Shown in pieces: positions 16,988 through 25,442 of a stretch of 64,000 nucleotides of DNA. Numbering within the stretch: position 1 is the first letter of the stretch; every line of letters begins with the position of its first letter. The stretch is from positions 62,001-126,000 of the forward strand of contig NZ_PRLC01000002.1 of the NCBI RefSeq assembly GCF_003287455.1, written 5' to 3'. Made by a program: the position numbers and the translations under genes. The stretch comes from Faecalibacterium hattorii (GTDB taxonomy: Bacteria; Bacillota; Clostridia; Oscillospirales; Ruminococcaceae). A model generated the notes under the pieces. That model ran no database searches. It was not told the origin of the DNA and was given only the letters and a program-made list of their open reading frames with translations.

Positions 16988-17454
16988 TCGGCTGCCTCCT
17001 TCGATTTTTTCCATGCGAGGAACGCCTGAATGCCCCGCAGCTGGCCCTCGTAGCCGGAGCAGCGGCAGAGGTTGCCCGCGAGATATTCCTTGATCTCCTC
17101 CTCGGAGGGGTACGGATTCTCGCGGAAAAGGGCCAGCGCGTTCATGATAAAGCCGGGGTTGCAGAAGCCGCACTGCTCCGCGCCCTGATCGGCGATGAAG
17201 CCGCCGAACTCAGCGGCCTCCTCCTGCAAGCCTTCCAGCGTGGTGACACGGTGGCCGTCGGCGCGGGCCGCCAGCACCGAGCAGGACAGCACCGGCTTTT
17301 CATCCAGAAAGACCGTGCACAGCCCACAGTTGGAGGTCTCACAGCCGCGCTTGACGCTGTAGCAGCCGTGGCTGCGGACAAAGTCGATGAGCAGGGCGTC
17401 CGGCGCAACATCGGCGGACACCTTTTTCCCGTTCAATGTGATCGTGATCTGCAT
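16984..17454 (-). CDS. Molybdenum hydroxylase, (2Fe-2S) subunit
   Basis: The electron-transfer subunit, 156 residues, carries two 2Fe-2S clusters. The N-terminal plant-ferredoxin cluster uses CETSNCGLC and the Cys of VLSCSV; the C-terminal helical cluster uses QCGFCNPG and NLCRCSGY. Electrons pass from the Mo site through these to the FAD subunit. It lies 14 bases after the FAD subunit gene and overlaps the Mo subunit gene by four bases, giving the gene order FAD, Fe-S, Mo. Confidence 0.95.
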   Translation of the reverse strand: MQITITLNGKKVSADVAPDALLIDFVRSHGCYSVKRGCETSNCGLCTVFLDEKPVLSCSVLAARADGHRVTTLEGLQEEAAEFGGFIADQGAEQCGFCNPGFIMNALALFRENPYPSEEEIKEYLAGNLCRCSGYEGQLRGIQAFLAWKKSKEAAE

Positions 17455-17468
17455 CGTATTCCCCTCCC

Positions 17469-18248
17469 TCAGGCTTCCAGCCGGCGCACGGCGCGCTTGA
17501 CCAGCACGCCCGCCAGATGGTTGCGGTATTCGGCGCTGCCGCGCAGATTGCTCTCGGTCTTGATCTGAGCCCGCACTTCGGCGGCGAAGCGATCCGCCGT
17601 CAGCTCCGGCGTCTCAGCCCCATTGGGCTTGAGGGCAAAGAGCATTGCCTTGCCCGGCCGGGCCCCGATGACAAACCGGTAGCCCTCCGCCGTTTTGGCG
17701 GCGGCGCAGGTCAGCACCGGGAAGTCCGTCTGGCTGTTCCGCACCGACTGGTAGCAGAACGAGGCCGCTTCCTTCGGCACCAGCACCCGCACAAGGATGT
17801 CCCGGTCATAGGGGCGGGCGGCGTACTCGGCCAGCGGCACGATGCCGCCCTTGTACAGCTCCACCGAGGCGTTCAGTGCAAGGAACATGGTCAGCACGTC
17901 GGAGAAGCCGAAGCGGCTGTAGATGCTGCCGCCCACGGTGGCAAGGTTCCGCAGCTGGACGCCCACGATATGCCGCACCGATTCCCGCACGGCACCGCCG
18001 GTGTAAGCAGCCAGCCCCTCGTGCAGCTCCAATTGGCGCAACGTGACCATCGCGCCGATGGAAAAGCCCTCGTCCGTCTCTTCCACGGTGTCCAGCCCCA
18101 GACCCGACAGGTCGATGGCGGTGCCGACATTGAGCTTCTCCATTTTGAGCCAGATCATGCCGCCGAGGACCCGATTGTTCTTTTTCTGGTTGAGCTGCCA
18201 AGCTTCTTCCAGACTTTCCGCGCGCTTGTATTCCCGGATCGTCATCAT
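17469..18248 (-). CDS. Molybdenum hydroxylase, FAD-binding subunit
   Basis: The 259-residue subunit belongs to the CO dehydrogenase/xanthine dehydrogenase FAD-binding family and passes electrons to NAD or another acceptor. NNRVLGGMIWL near residue 25 and NLATVGGSIYSRFGFSDVL near 100 are the FAD pyrophosphate and isoalloxazine loops. SVRNSQTDFPVLTCAAA and ESNLRGSAEYRNHLAGVL are the C-terminal domain motifs. GAGAGG lies upstream; Met1 or Met2 can be the start. It is the first gene of the ten-gene operon that runs to 9108. Confidence 0.92.
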   Translation of the reverse strand: MMTIREYKRAESLEEAWQLNQKKNNRVLGGMIWLKMEKLNVGTAIDLSGLGLDTVEETDEGFSIGAMVTLRQLELHEGLAAYTGGAVRESVRHIVGVQLRNLATVGGSIYSRFGFSDVLTMFLALNASVELYKGGIVPLAEYAARPYDRDILVRVLVPKEAASFCYQSVRNSQTDFPVLTCAAAKTAEGYRFVIGARPGKAMLFALKPNGAETPELTADRFAAEVRAQIKTESNLRGSAEYRNHLAGVLVKRAVRRLEA

Positions 18249-18362
18249 ACGCAGTACCTCTCTTTTTCCCTGATTACTTTTATTTTAACATATTTTCTGC
18301 TAAAATACCACTAAAAGAGCCCCCTGCCAAGGGGCCGTCATTTTGTGCGAGGTGTTCAAAAG
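18249..18362. promoter_or_regulatory. Divergent control region, hydroxylase operon and mocA
   Basis: This AT-rich stretch (about 18270-18315) must hold both promoters. TAAAAT-like -10 elements occur on both strands, but no -35 is convincing. A short hairpin, GCCCC/GGGGC at 18319-18335, lies in the mocA leader and resembles part of the repeats at 48261 and 54612. Shared control of enzyme and cofactor gene is plausible. Confidence 0.4.
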
Positions 18363-19019
18363 ATGGAGCAGCAGCTTCTTCCCGTTGGGTGTGTCATCAT
18401 GGCGTCGGGGCTGGCCCGGCGGTTCGGTTCCAATAAGCTCTTGGCCGATTTCGGCGGGCGTCCCCTGCTCTGCCGCGCATTGGACGCCACCAACACGCCC
18501 CAACTTGCTGCCCGCATCGTCGTGACCCGCTCGGCGGAGGTGGAAGCACTCTGCAAAGCGGAGGGCGTCCCCTGCCTCGTCCACGCACTGCCGGGCCGGA
18601 ACGACACGGTGCGGCTTGGGCTGGACGCCCTGCTGGCGGCGCGGCCCGACCTTGCGGGCTGTATGTTCCTGCCCGGCGACCAGCCCCTGCTTCAGCGGGA
18701 GACCGTGGAGAGCATGGTGGGCATCTTCGGCTGGGATACGAAGACCCGCATCGAACGGCAAAAAGAAACAGAACGGGAGATCTTCCGGCTGGCTCATCGG
18801 TTCATAAATGACCCGAACCCGCTGGTCGGAAGCCCCGTTCTGTTCAGCAAACGTTATTTTTCGGAGCTGCGCATCCTGCCCGAAGGCAAAGGCGGCAGCG
18901 TATTGCTCCGGAAATACCCGGAGCGGGTCCACAACATTTTCATTGGGGACCGGAACGAGCTATTAGATGCGGACACACCCGAAGCGCTGGCGGAATTACT
19001 CCGCATCCTTCGGCAGTAA
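18363..19019 (+). CDS. MocA-like molybdenum cofactor nucleotidyltransferase
   Basis: The protein belongs to the MobA/MocA nucleotidyltransferases that add CMP (MocA) or GMP (MobA) to molybdopterin. Of 218 residues, the N-terminal CVIMASGLARRFGSNKLLA is the NTP-binding loop, GRNDTVRLGL follows, and PGDQPLLQ carries the metal-binding Asp. The position next to a xanthine dehydrogenase-type enzyme favours the cytidylyl form. The ATG at 18363 has GAGGTG eight bases upstream; an in-frame GTG at 18345 is less likely. Its 3' end overlaps the convergent permease gene by 24 bases. Confidence 0.85.
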   Translation: MEQQLLPVGCVIMASGLARRFGSNKLLADFGGRPLLCRALDATNTPQLAARIVVTRSAEVEALCKAEGVPCLVHALPGRNDTVRLGLDALLAARPDLAGCMFLPGDQPLLQRETVESMVGIFGWDTKTRIERQKETEREIFRLAHRFINDPNPLVGSPVLFSKRYFSELRILPEGKGGSVLLRKYPERVHNIFIGDRNELLDADTPEALAELLRILRQ

Positions 19020-20390
19020 CACATTCAGCACGATGGCCACAAAGGCGGCGGGCACGATGCCGGACTCACCGCAGACGAGCTGGAACAACTGCGGGGTCTT
19101 GGCCAGAATGCTGGCGTTTGCGCCCATGCCGTAGCCCACGCCCAGAGCCACCGAAACGATGGTCAGGGTGCGCGGGGTCATCTTTTCCTTGGTGATGAGC
19201 TGGATGCCCGACACAACGATGGAGGAGAACATCATGACAGCGGCACCGCCCAGAACGGCCTGCGGCATGATGGAGACCAGTGCGCCCAGCTTGGGGATGA
19301 GGCCGCAGAGGATCAGGAAGATGGCACCGGTGGCCAATGCGCCGCGGTTGACAACCTTGGTCATCGCCACCAGACCGACGTTCTGGCTGAAGGAAGTGTT
19401 GGGCAGGACGCCGAAGCAAGCGGCGAAGGAAGAGCCCAGACCGTCGCAGATGACGCCGCCGGACAGCTCCTTATCGGTGGCCTCGCGGCCCATGCCGCCC
19501 TCCATGACGCCGGAGATGTCGCCCACCGTCTCGACGGCGGTGACGATGAACATGATCAGCACCGGCAGGATGGCGCGCATATCAAAGACGATCTTGACCG
19601 GGACGAGCTTGGGGATGGCAAACCAACTGGCCTGTGCCACCTTATCCCAGTTCAGCACCCATGCCTTCGTGAACTCCACACCGTCGGCCGTGACGCCGGT
19701 GGTGGGCAGGACAAAGCCCATGATGAACGCGGCGATGTAACCGGCCACGATGCCGATGAGGATGGCGGAAGAACTCAAAAAGCCCTTGGTCCAGTGCTTG
19801 AAGAAGAGGATGACCACCAGCACGAAGACGGCCAGCAGCAGGTTCTCCATGGAGCCGAAGTCCTTGGCCGCATTGCCACCGCCAAAGGAGTTGACGCCCA
19901 CCGAGATCAACGACAGACCGATGGACAGCACCACCGTGCCTGTGACCACCGAGGGGAAGAACTTGCGCAGGGGCTTGAGGAAGAAGCCCAGCACCGTTTC
20001 GAACAGGCCTCCCAGAATGGACGCGCCCATAATGGCGCCGTAGGCCAGCACGCCGCCGCCCATGGAAGCCGCCACGCTGTTGAAGACGCCGAGGAAGCCG
20101 GACGAGGTGCCCATGATGATGGGGACCTGACCGCCCACGGGGCCGATGGAAAACAGCTGCACCAGCGTGACCACACCGGCCACGAACATGGCGTTCTGCA
20201 GCAGACTGACCTGAAGGTCGGCGAATTCACCACCCGCCAGACCGCATGCGCTCGTGATGATGAGCAGCGGGGTCAAGTTGCCGACGAACATGGCAAATAC
20301 ATGCTGCAAGCCCAGCGGAATGGCCTGTCGAAGGGGCATCTTCGCGTCAAACTCGTACGCACCCTTCTCCAAATCGATAGTTTTGATCAT
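18996..20390 (-). CDS. NCS2 xanthine/uracil permease family transporter
   Basis: This integral membrane symporter of 464 residues has about 14 hydrophobic helices and takes up a purine or pyrimidine base with a cation. The N-terminus IPLGLQHVFAMFVGNLTPLL and the motif GLGSSFAACFGVLPNTSFSQNVG are NCS2 signatures; the latter holds the substrate-contact region. Position beside the hydroxylase operon favours xanthine or another purine. AAAGGAG precedes the ATG, and a TATAAT -10 lies at 20433-20438, so it has its own promoter. The end overlaps mocA by 24 bases. Confidence 0.92.
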   Translation of the reverse strand: MIKTIDLEKGAYEFDAKMPLRQAIPLGLQHVFAMFVGNLTPLLIITSACGLAGGEFADLQVSLLQNAMFVAGVVTLVQLFSIGPVGGQVPIIMGTSSGFLGVFNSVAASMGGGVLAYGAIMGASILGGLFETVLGFFLKPLRKFFPSVVTGTVVLSIGLSLISVGVNSFGGGNAAKDFGSMENLLLAVFVLVVILFFKHWTKGFLSSSAILIGIVAGYIAAFIMGFVLPTTGVTADGVEFTKAWVLNWDKVAQASWFAIPKLVPVKIVFDMRAILPVLIMFIVTAVETVGDISGVMEGGMGREATDKELSGGVICDGLGSSFAACFGVLPNTSFSQNVGLVAMTKVVNRGALATGAIFLILCGLIPKLGALVSIMPQAVLGGAAVMMFSSIVVSGIQLITKEKMTPRTLTIVSVALGVGYGMGANASILAKTPQLFQLVCGESGIVPAAFVAIVLNVLLPKDAE

Positions 20391-20432
20391 ACCCTTCTCC
20401 TTTAACGAATAGGTTTTTTAACGACACGAAAA

Positions 20433-20438
20433 ATTATA
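20433..20438 (-). promoter_or_regulatory. -10 element of the NCS2 permease gene
   Basis: A consensus TATAAT lies about 43 bases upstream of the permease start. The sequence 17 bases further up has no good -35, which suggests activator dependence or a weak promoter. No purine riboswitch fold is seen in the short leader. Confidence 0.5.
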
Positions 20439-20513
20439 GCAAAGGACGTGTGGAATTGGGAGAGGTTTAGACCGACTTTTGTTCATTTTTCGTTCATAAG
20501 TCATACTTCATCA

Positions 20514-20556
20514 GCAAAAATGTCCGCGTATGGGATACAAGTGCGGACATTTTTGC
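20514..20556 (-). terminator. Terminator after sipL-like gene
   Basis: A perfect 14-bp stem, GCAAAAATGTCCGC and its complement, with a 15-base loop, begins a few bases after the stop codon. Confidence 0.75.
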
Positions 20557-20559
20557 CTG

Positions 20560-22080
20560 TTATGCACCCGGCACCAGCAGACGCCGGGCTTTGTCGATGG
20601 TGGTCGTCCCCTCGGCGAGGTCGTTGGCTGCGAGCATCTGCCCCGGCGAAACATGGTAGTGCTTCGCGATGGCGAACAGTTCCTCCCCCGCTTGGGCGTA
20701 GTAGATGCGGAGGGAGATCTCCGGGTCGGCGGGGGCCAGCTTCTCCCCCAGCGCAAGGTTGCCCACGCAGCTGCTCACACTGCGGCGGAGCACAGCACCT
20801 TCCACCCGCACGGTCACCGAGACATCCAGTGCCCCGCCCGTGCATCTGCATTGCAGGTTCTCTGTGCTCAGCCAGCACTCCGGGTAGAGCACGGCCTCCT
20901 CCGGCGCATCCGTCGGCAGCGGCAGCGCAAGCTCCAAAGTCTTCTCGTAGCTTTCCAACTCGGCAAGGCTGTTCTCCCCAAAGGCCGTCACCACGACCCG
21001 CGCCGTCAGCGCCCAAGATTTCCCCTGCCAGAGAAGCTGCGCCGGGCCGATGGAGGCAAAGCACGCAAGGATCTTTGCCCCGGCATCCGGCAGCGGGCCG
21101 GAACCGGTCAGGGTCGTTGTTTCGTTCAGGGCGCAGAGCAGCGATTCGGTGGGCACCGTCTGGGGAACCGGGTCTGTTTCGTACTGGGTCGAAAAGGCAT
21201 CCGCCACGCATTGCAGCTGGTAGGGCCGCCACGCCCGCAGCCGGAGCATGACCGTTGCGCTGAGGGCACTGGGCGCATCCCCCTCCCCCTGCGTGACCGT
21301 AAAGCCCACCGGCTCGGCCACGCAAAGGCAGCGGCAGTCCTCGCTGAGGCCCTCCACATCCAGCACCTGATTGAACGGCAGCTCCACACTCTGACTCTGC
21401 AAGGTGTTGTCCCCCTCGGCCCGCCACGCACAGAGAACGGAGAGCGTTCCCTTGGCCACGGCCTTGGCGTTGAGCACCTTCAGGTCATGGACGGACACGG
21501 TCCCCGCAAGGTCCAGAATCGCGGCGGGCAGCGACGGAAAGGCCAGCTCCCCTTCCACCGTGACCAGCTTATCCAGCACGGCGGTGCGGCGGACTCCTTC
21601 CAGCGTGGTCAGCCGCTGCTCGATGCCGCCGTCCGACAGGGCCGTGATGACCTCGGTTTTCAGTTGGGTGTAGACCGACGCCACCAGCCCGAAAGCTCCC
21701 CGCACCTCTACACGGCGGGGCGTGACCGAACGGCAGTTCAGATATTCCGTCTGCCCTTCCACCTGCGCCGTCCATGCCGTAAAGGTGAACTCCGGCAGCT
21801 CCAGCACCTTATTGAAGGGCAGCTTCTGCTCGGTCTGGCAAAGGCCCGCATCCTCCTCGCCCTGATAATAAACGATGCAGCGCAGATAGCCCTCCAGCGT
21901 CAGCTTGCCGGTCTGCAATTGCTTTTGCAGCACCACCGGCTTCGCAAAGCATTTGACCAGCTTGAACACCGGCGGCAGATAATCGGAAATCAGAATTTCT
22001 GTTTCCAGCGGGAGCTCCGCTTTGACGGTGCAGTCTGCCCCCGCCGCCGGCAGCGCGTCCCGAAAGATCTTCAGTTCCAT
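20560..22080 (-). CDS. SipL-like DUF3794 (SPOCS) and LysM protein
   Basis: SipL of Clostridia binds the coat ATPase SpoIVA and is needed for spore coat assembly round the forespore. This 506-residue protein has repeated SPOCS/DUF3794 domains (for example LPFNKVLELPEF near residue 90 and LPFNQVLDVEGL near 240) and a C-terminal LysM domain from about residue 455 (YYAQAGEELFAIAKHYHVS, then LAANDLAEG). There is no signal peptide, fitting a mother-cell cytosolic protein. The ATG at 22080 follows AAAGGAG; the longer frame start has no ribosome site. The gene is alone between two terminators. With the spoVM gene at 53794 it hints at a spore programme, active or relict. Confidence 0.85.
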   Translation of the reverse strand: MELKIFRDALPAAGADCTVKAELPLETEILISDYLPPVFKLVKCFAKPVVLQKQLQTGKLTLEGYLRCIVYYQGEEDAGLCQTEQKLPFNKVLELPEFTFTAWTAQVEGQTEYLNCRSVTPRRVEVRGAFGLVASVYTQLKTEVITALSDGGIEQRLTTLEGVRRTAVLDKLVTVEGELAFPSLPAAILDLAGTVSVHDLKVLNAKAVAKGTLSVLCAWRAEGDNTLQSQSVELPFNQVLDVEGLSEDCRCLCVAEPVGFTVTQGEGDAPSALSATVMLRLRAWRPYQLQCVADAFSTQYETDPVPQTVPTESLLCALNETTTLTGSGPLPDAGAKILACFASIGPAQLLWQGKSWALTARVVVTAFGENSLAELESYEKTLELALPLPTDAPEEAVLYPECWLSTENLQCRCTGGALDVSVTVRVEGAVLRRSVSSCVGNLALGEKLAPADPEISLRIYYAQAGEELFAIAKHYHVSPGQMLAANDLAEGTTTIDKARRLLVPGA

Positions 22081-22156
22081 CCTGTGCGCTCCTTTCCTGT
22101 CCGTTTGGCATAGCACATACCAGAGCATATGCGCGTTTCCCCGCCGCTATGCGCAA

Positions 22157-22196
22157 AAACGCCGCCGCACAGCGTTTCCACTGCGCGGCGGCGTTT
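22157..22196 (-). terminator. Terminator of the butyrate operon after etfA
   Basis: A 12-bp stem (AAACGCCGCCGC and complement) is followed on the minus strand by TTTTT. It lies about 30 bases after the etfA stop. Confidence 0.8.
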
Positions 22197-22224
22197 CACA
22201 AATCAGGAAATGAGAAACCCTGAA

Positions 22225-23319
22225 TTATTCAGCGGCCTTTGCTGCCTCGACCTGCTTGATCAGCTCAGGCACGACCTTGAACAGATCGCCGACGATGCCG
22301 TAGTCAGCCACACCGAAGATGGGAGCGGACTCGTTCTTGTTGACGGCGATGATGCACTCGGAATCCTGCATACCAGCAGTGTGCTGGATGGCACCGGAAA
22401 TACCCAGAGCAACGTAGATCTTGGGGTGGACGGTCTTACCGGTCTGACCAACCTGATGGTCAGCGCTCATCCAGCCAGCATCGGTGACGGCACGGGATGC
22501 GCCGACAACACCGCCGCCCAGAGCGGCAGCCAGCTGCTCAGCCAGCTCGATGCCCTTGTTGACGTCCTTGCTGATGCCACGGCCAACGGAGACGATGACA
22601 TCTGCACCGATCAGATCGACCAGCTTCTCAGCAGCCTTCTCGACGCTCAGGACCTCGGTCTTGATGTCGGAAGCGGCCAGCTCGAAGGCGGGCTTCACGA
22701 TCTGGCAAGCGTCTGCCTTGGCCTGATCGAAGGGAGCCTTCTTCATGACACCGGGACGGACGGTGGACATCTGGGGACGGAAACGGGGGCAGATGATGGT
22801 AGCCATCAGGTGACCGCCGAATGCAGGACGGGTCATCTTCAGGTTGCGATCCTCATAATCGAATTTCTGCTTGGACAGGTCGATGGTGGAGCTCTCCTTC
22901 AGGAACTCGACATACTTTGCGGTGTCGATGTCCAGATGGGTGGCATCCGCAGTCAGGCCGGTGTGCAGACGAGCTGCGCAACGGGGGCCCAGATCACGGC
23001 CAATGTTGGTCGCACCGATCAGCAGGACCTCAGGCTTGTACTCGTTGACCATGTCGCAGACGACCTTGGCGTATGCGTCAGTGGTGTAGTCCTTCAGCAG
23101 CGGGCTGTCGCAGACCATGACCTTATCGGCACCATAGCCGCCCAGCTCTTTTGCAATGCCGTCCACGTTGTCGCCCAGCAGCAGACCGGTGACTTCGCAG
23201 CCCAGCTCGTCAGCCAGCTTGCGAGCCTCGCTGACCAGCTCAAAATCGGTGGACATCAGTTTGCCTTGGCGCTGCTCACAGAATACCCACACGCCCTTGT
23301 AATCGTTAAAATCAGCCAT
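22225..23319 (-). CDS. etfA: Electron transfer flavoprotein, alpha subunit
   Basis: EtfA pairs with EtfB and works with butyryl-CoA dehydrogenase. In clostridial butyrate producers the complex bifurcates electrons from NADH to crotonyl-CoA and ferredoxin. The 364 residues have the N-terminal Rossmann-like domain and the C-terminal FAD domain near 235-345 (VGRGISKDVNKGIELAEQLA, ASRAVTDAGWM, HQVGQTGKTVHP, ALGISGAIQHTAGM). No ferredoxin extension is present at the N-terminus. It lies 21 bases after etfB, is the last gene of the operon, and is followed by a terminator. Confidence 0.97.
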   Translation of the reverse strand: MADFNDYKGVWVFCEQRQGKLMSTDFELVSEARKLADELGCEVTGLLLGDNVDGIAKELGGYGADKVMVCDSPLLKDYTTDAYAKVVCDMVNEYKPEVLLIGATNIGRDLGPRCAARLHTGLTADATHLDIDTAKYVEFLKESSTIDLSKQKFDYEDRNLKMTRPAFGGHLMATIICPRFRPQMSTVRPGVMKKAPFDQAKADACQIVKPAFELAASDIKTEVLSVEKAAEKLVDLIGADVIVSVGRGISKDVNKGIELAEQLAAALGGGVVGASRAVTDAGWMSADHQVGQTGKTVHPKIYVALGISGAIQHTAGMQDSECIIAVNKNESAPIFGVADYGIVGDLFKVVPELIKQVEAAKAAE

Positions 23320-23340
23320 TGTATTCCTATGCTCCTTTCA

Positions 23341-24135
23341 TCAGATCAGGTGCTTCTTGGCCAGAATACCAGCCAGCTGTGCGGCGGTGTCGTCGCCCGT
23401 CAGCATGGTGCCTGCGCCCTTCTGCGGAGGAGTGAAGGACTTAAAGACGTTCGTCGGCGAGCCCTTCAGGCCGATGGTATCGACCTCGATCAGCGGATCG
23501 TCCTTCAGAGCGTTGTAATCAAACACTTCCATGGGCTTGTCGTAGCAGGTGAAGATGCCGTTGACGCTCATGTAACGGGGCTGGTTCAGCTCCTTGATGC
23601 AGGTCAGCAGGCAGGGAGTCTGGACCTTGACCATCATGTAGCCGTCTTCCAGCATACGCTTCACGGTCAGGGTGTTGCCATCCTTCTGGATGTCGGCAAC
23701 GTAGGTGACCTGCGGCAGATGCAGCTTTTCAGCGATCTGGGGGCCGACCTGTGCGGTATCGCCATCGATTGCCTGACGGCCGCAGAAGACGACATCCTCC
23801 GGGCCAACGCCGATCTTGTTGACAGCCGCAGCAAGGATCTGGCTGGTTGCGAAGGTATCGGAACCGCCGAACTCACGGCCGGAGACCAGAACAGCCTTGT
23901 CCGCACCGCGGGCCAGCAGCTCACGCAGCATGCCTTCGGCCGGAGGAGGACCCATGGTAACAACAACGACTTCGCAGCCGGTGGCGTCCTTGAGCTTCAG
24001 GGCAGCCTCCAGAGCGTTCAGGTCATCGGGGTTGGTAATAGTGGCCATAGAGGCACGATCCAGCGTGCCATCCGCCTTGACGGCCACCTTACCGGAGGTA
24101 TCAGGAACCTGCTTTACACAAACGATTGCTTTCAT
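23341..24135 (-). CDS. etfB: Electron transfer flavoprotein, beta subunit
   Basis: EtfB carries the second FAD in bifurcating complexes. The 264-residue protein starts MKAIVCVKQVPDTSGKV and has the family motif at about 120-140 (VFCGRQAIDGDTAQVGPQIAE). The DVVFCGRQ and DTAQVGP segments match bifurcating EtfB of butyrate formers. GGGAGG lies upstream. It follows bcd by 17 bases. Confidence 0.97.
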   Translation of the reverse strand: MKAIVCVKQVPDTSGKVAVKADGTLDRASMATITNPDDLNALEAALKLKDATGCEVVVVTMGPPPAEGMLRELLARGADKAVLVSGREFGGSDTFATSQILAAAVNKIGVGPEDVVFCGRQAIDGDTAQVGPQIAEKLHLPQVTYVADIQKDGNTLTVKRMLEDGYMMVKVQTPCLLTCIKELNQPRYMSVNGIFTCYDKPMEVFDYNALKDDPLIEVDTIGLKGSPTNVFKSFTPPQKGAGTMLTGDDTAAQLAGILAKKHLI

Positions 24136-24152
24136 TGTAAATCTTACCTCCC

Positions 24153-25322
24153 TTACTTCAGCAGCGCGCCGGAAATGACCATCATCTGCACTTCGCTGGT
24201 GCCCTCGTAGATCTCCGTGATCTTGGCATCACGCATCATGCGCTCGATGGGATAGTCACGGGTGTAGCCGTAACCACCGAACAGCTGCAGGCAGCGGCGG
24301 GTCACGTCGCTTGCGGTGCGGGCGGCGATCAGCTTTGCCTGAGCAGCCTCGACGCTGTAGCGGACCTTCTTGCCGTCCATGGCCTCCTGCTTCTTCAGAG
24401 CGGCAGCGTAGACCAGATACTTGGCAGCCTCGACGCGGGCCTTCATCTCAGCCAGCTCGAACTGGGTGTTCTGGAAAGCGGAGATGCTGCGGCCGAACTG
24501 CTTGCGCTCCTTGACGTAAGCAACGGTCTCTTCCAGAGCGCCCTCGGCGATGCCCAGAGCCTGAGAAGCGATGCCGATACGGCCGCCGTCCAGCGTAGCC
24601 ATAGCCAGCTGGAAGCCCTTGCCGCGCACGCCCAGCATACGATCCTTCGGGATCTTGCAGTCCTCGAAGATCAGCTCACAGGTGGAAGAACCGCGGATGC
24701 CCATCTTGTCCTCAGCCTTGCCGACGGAGAAGCCCGGATCGGTGCGCTCCACGATGAAGGCGGAGCACAGCTTGGTGGGACGGCCCTTCTTGTCGAGCAC
24801 GTGGTCGGTGACAGCGATGACGATGAAGACATCAGCGAAACCTGCATTGGTGATGAAGATCTTGGAGCCGTTCAGCACCCAGCAATCGTCCTCTTCCTTT
24901 GCAATGGTCTGCTGGCCCTGTGCATCGGTGCCGGCACCCGGCTCGGTCAGGCCGAAAGCGCCCAGCCACTCGCCGCTGCAGAGCTTGGGCAGGTACTTAG
25001 CCTTCTGCTCCGGGGTACCATTCTCATAAATGGGAGCAGCACACAGGCTGGTGTGAGCAGAGACGATGACACCGGTGGTGCCGCAGACCTTGCTCAGCTC
25101 TTCCACTGCCATGACGTAGGACAGCACATCGCCGCCGGCGCCGCCGACAGAGGTGGGGAAATAAATACCCATCATGCCCAGCTTGCCCATCTTCTCGACG
25201 GTCTCTTTGGGGAAGTACTCTTCTGCATCAACTTTCTTAGCCAGAGGCTTGACTTCGTTCTCAGCAAACTCGCGGTACATTTTCTGCACCATCTGCTGCT
25301 GCTTGGACAGAGTAAAATCCAT
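24153..25322 (-). CDS. bcd: Butyryl-CoA dehydrogenase
   Basis: This FAD enzyme reduces crotonyl-CoA to butyryl-CoA, coupled through EtfAB. The 389 residues show the acyl-CoA dehydrogenase signatures GAFGLTEPGAGTDAQGQ (about 120-136) and RCLQLFGGYGYTRDYPIERMMRD, and the catalytic Glu in ITEIYEGTSEVQ near residue 365. The N-terminus MDFTLSKQQQMVQKMYREFA is that of short-chain Bcd proteins. TAGGAGG lies ahead of the start. A 120-base gap with a hairpin separates it from hbd. Confidence 0.97.
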   Translation of the reverse strand: MDFTLSKQQQMVQKMYREFAENEVKPLAKKVDAEEYFPKETVEKMGKLGMMGIYFPTSVGGAGGDVLSYVMAVEELSKVCGTTGVIVSAHTSLCAAPIYENGTPEQKAKYLPKLCSGEWLGAFGLTEPGAGTDAQGQQTIAKEEDDCWVLNGSKIFITNAGFADVFIVIAVTDHVLDKKGRPTKLCSAFIVERTDPGFSVGKAEDKMGIRGSSTCELIFEDCKIPKDRMLGVRGKGFQLAMATLDGGRIGIASQALGIAEGALEETVAYVKERKQFGRSISAFQNTQFELAEMKARVEAAKYLVYAAALKKQEAMDGKKVRYSVEAAQAKLIAARTASDVTRRCLQLFGGYGYTRDYPIERMMRDAKITEIYEGTSEVQMMVISGALLK

Positions 25323-25398
25323 CGCTATATCCTCCTAACGGGTCTATTTTTCATAGGCCGGGCGCTTTTTATGGCGAACCCGGTTTGCAAACAAATTC

Positions 25399-25427
25399 CT
25401 CCCGACCGCTTTCCCCGCAGCCGGGAG
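25399..25427 (-). repeat. Intercistronic hairpin between hbd and bcd
   Basis: A CTCCCG/CGGGAG stem encloses a GC-rich loop that can extend pairing. No T tract follows, so it is more likely an mRNA processing or stability element than a terminator. Confidence 0.45.
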
Positions 25428-25442
25428 AAATGTTTTCAAAGA

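Noticed and set aside
20391-20470. Purine riboswitch before the NCS2 permease
   Set aside because: The leader from the -10 to the start is only about 40 bases, too short for the aptamer, and no conserved core is seen.
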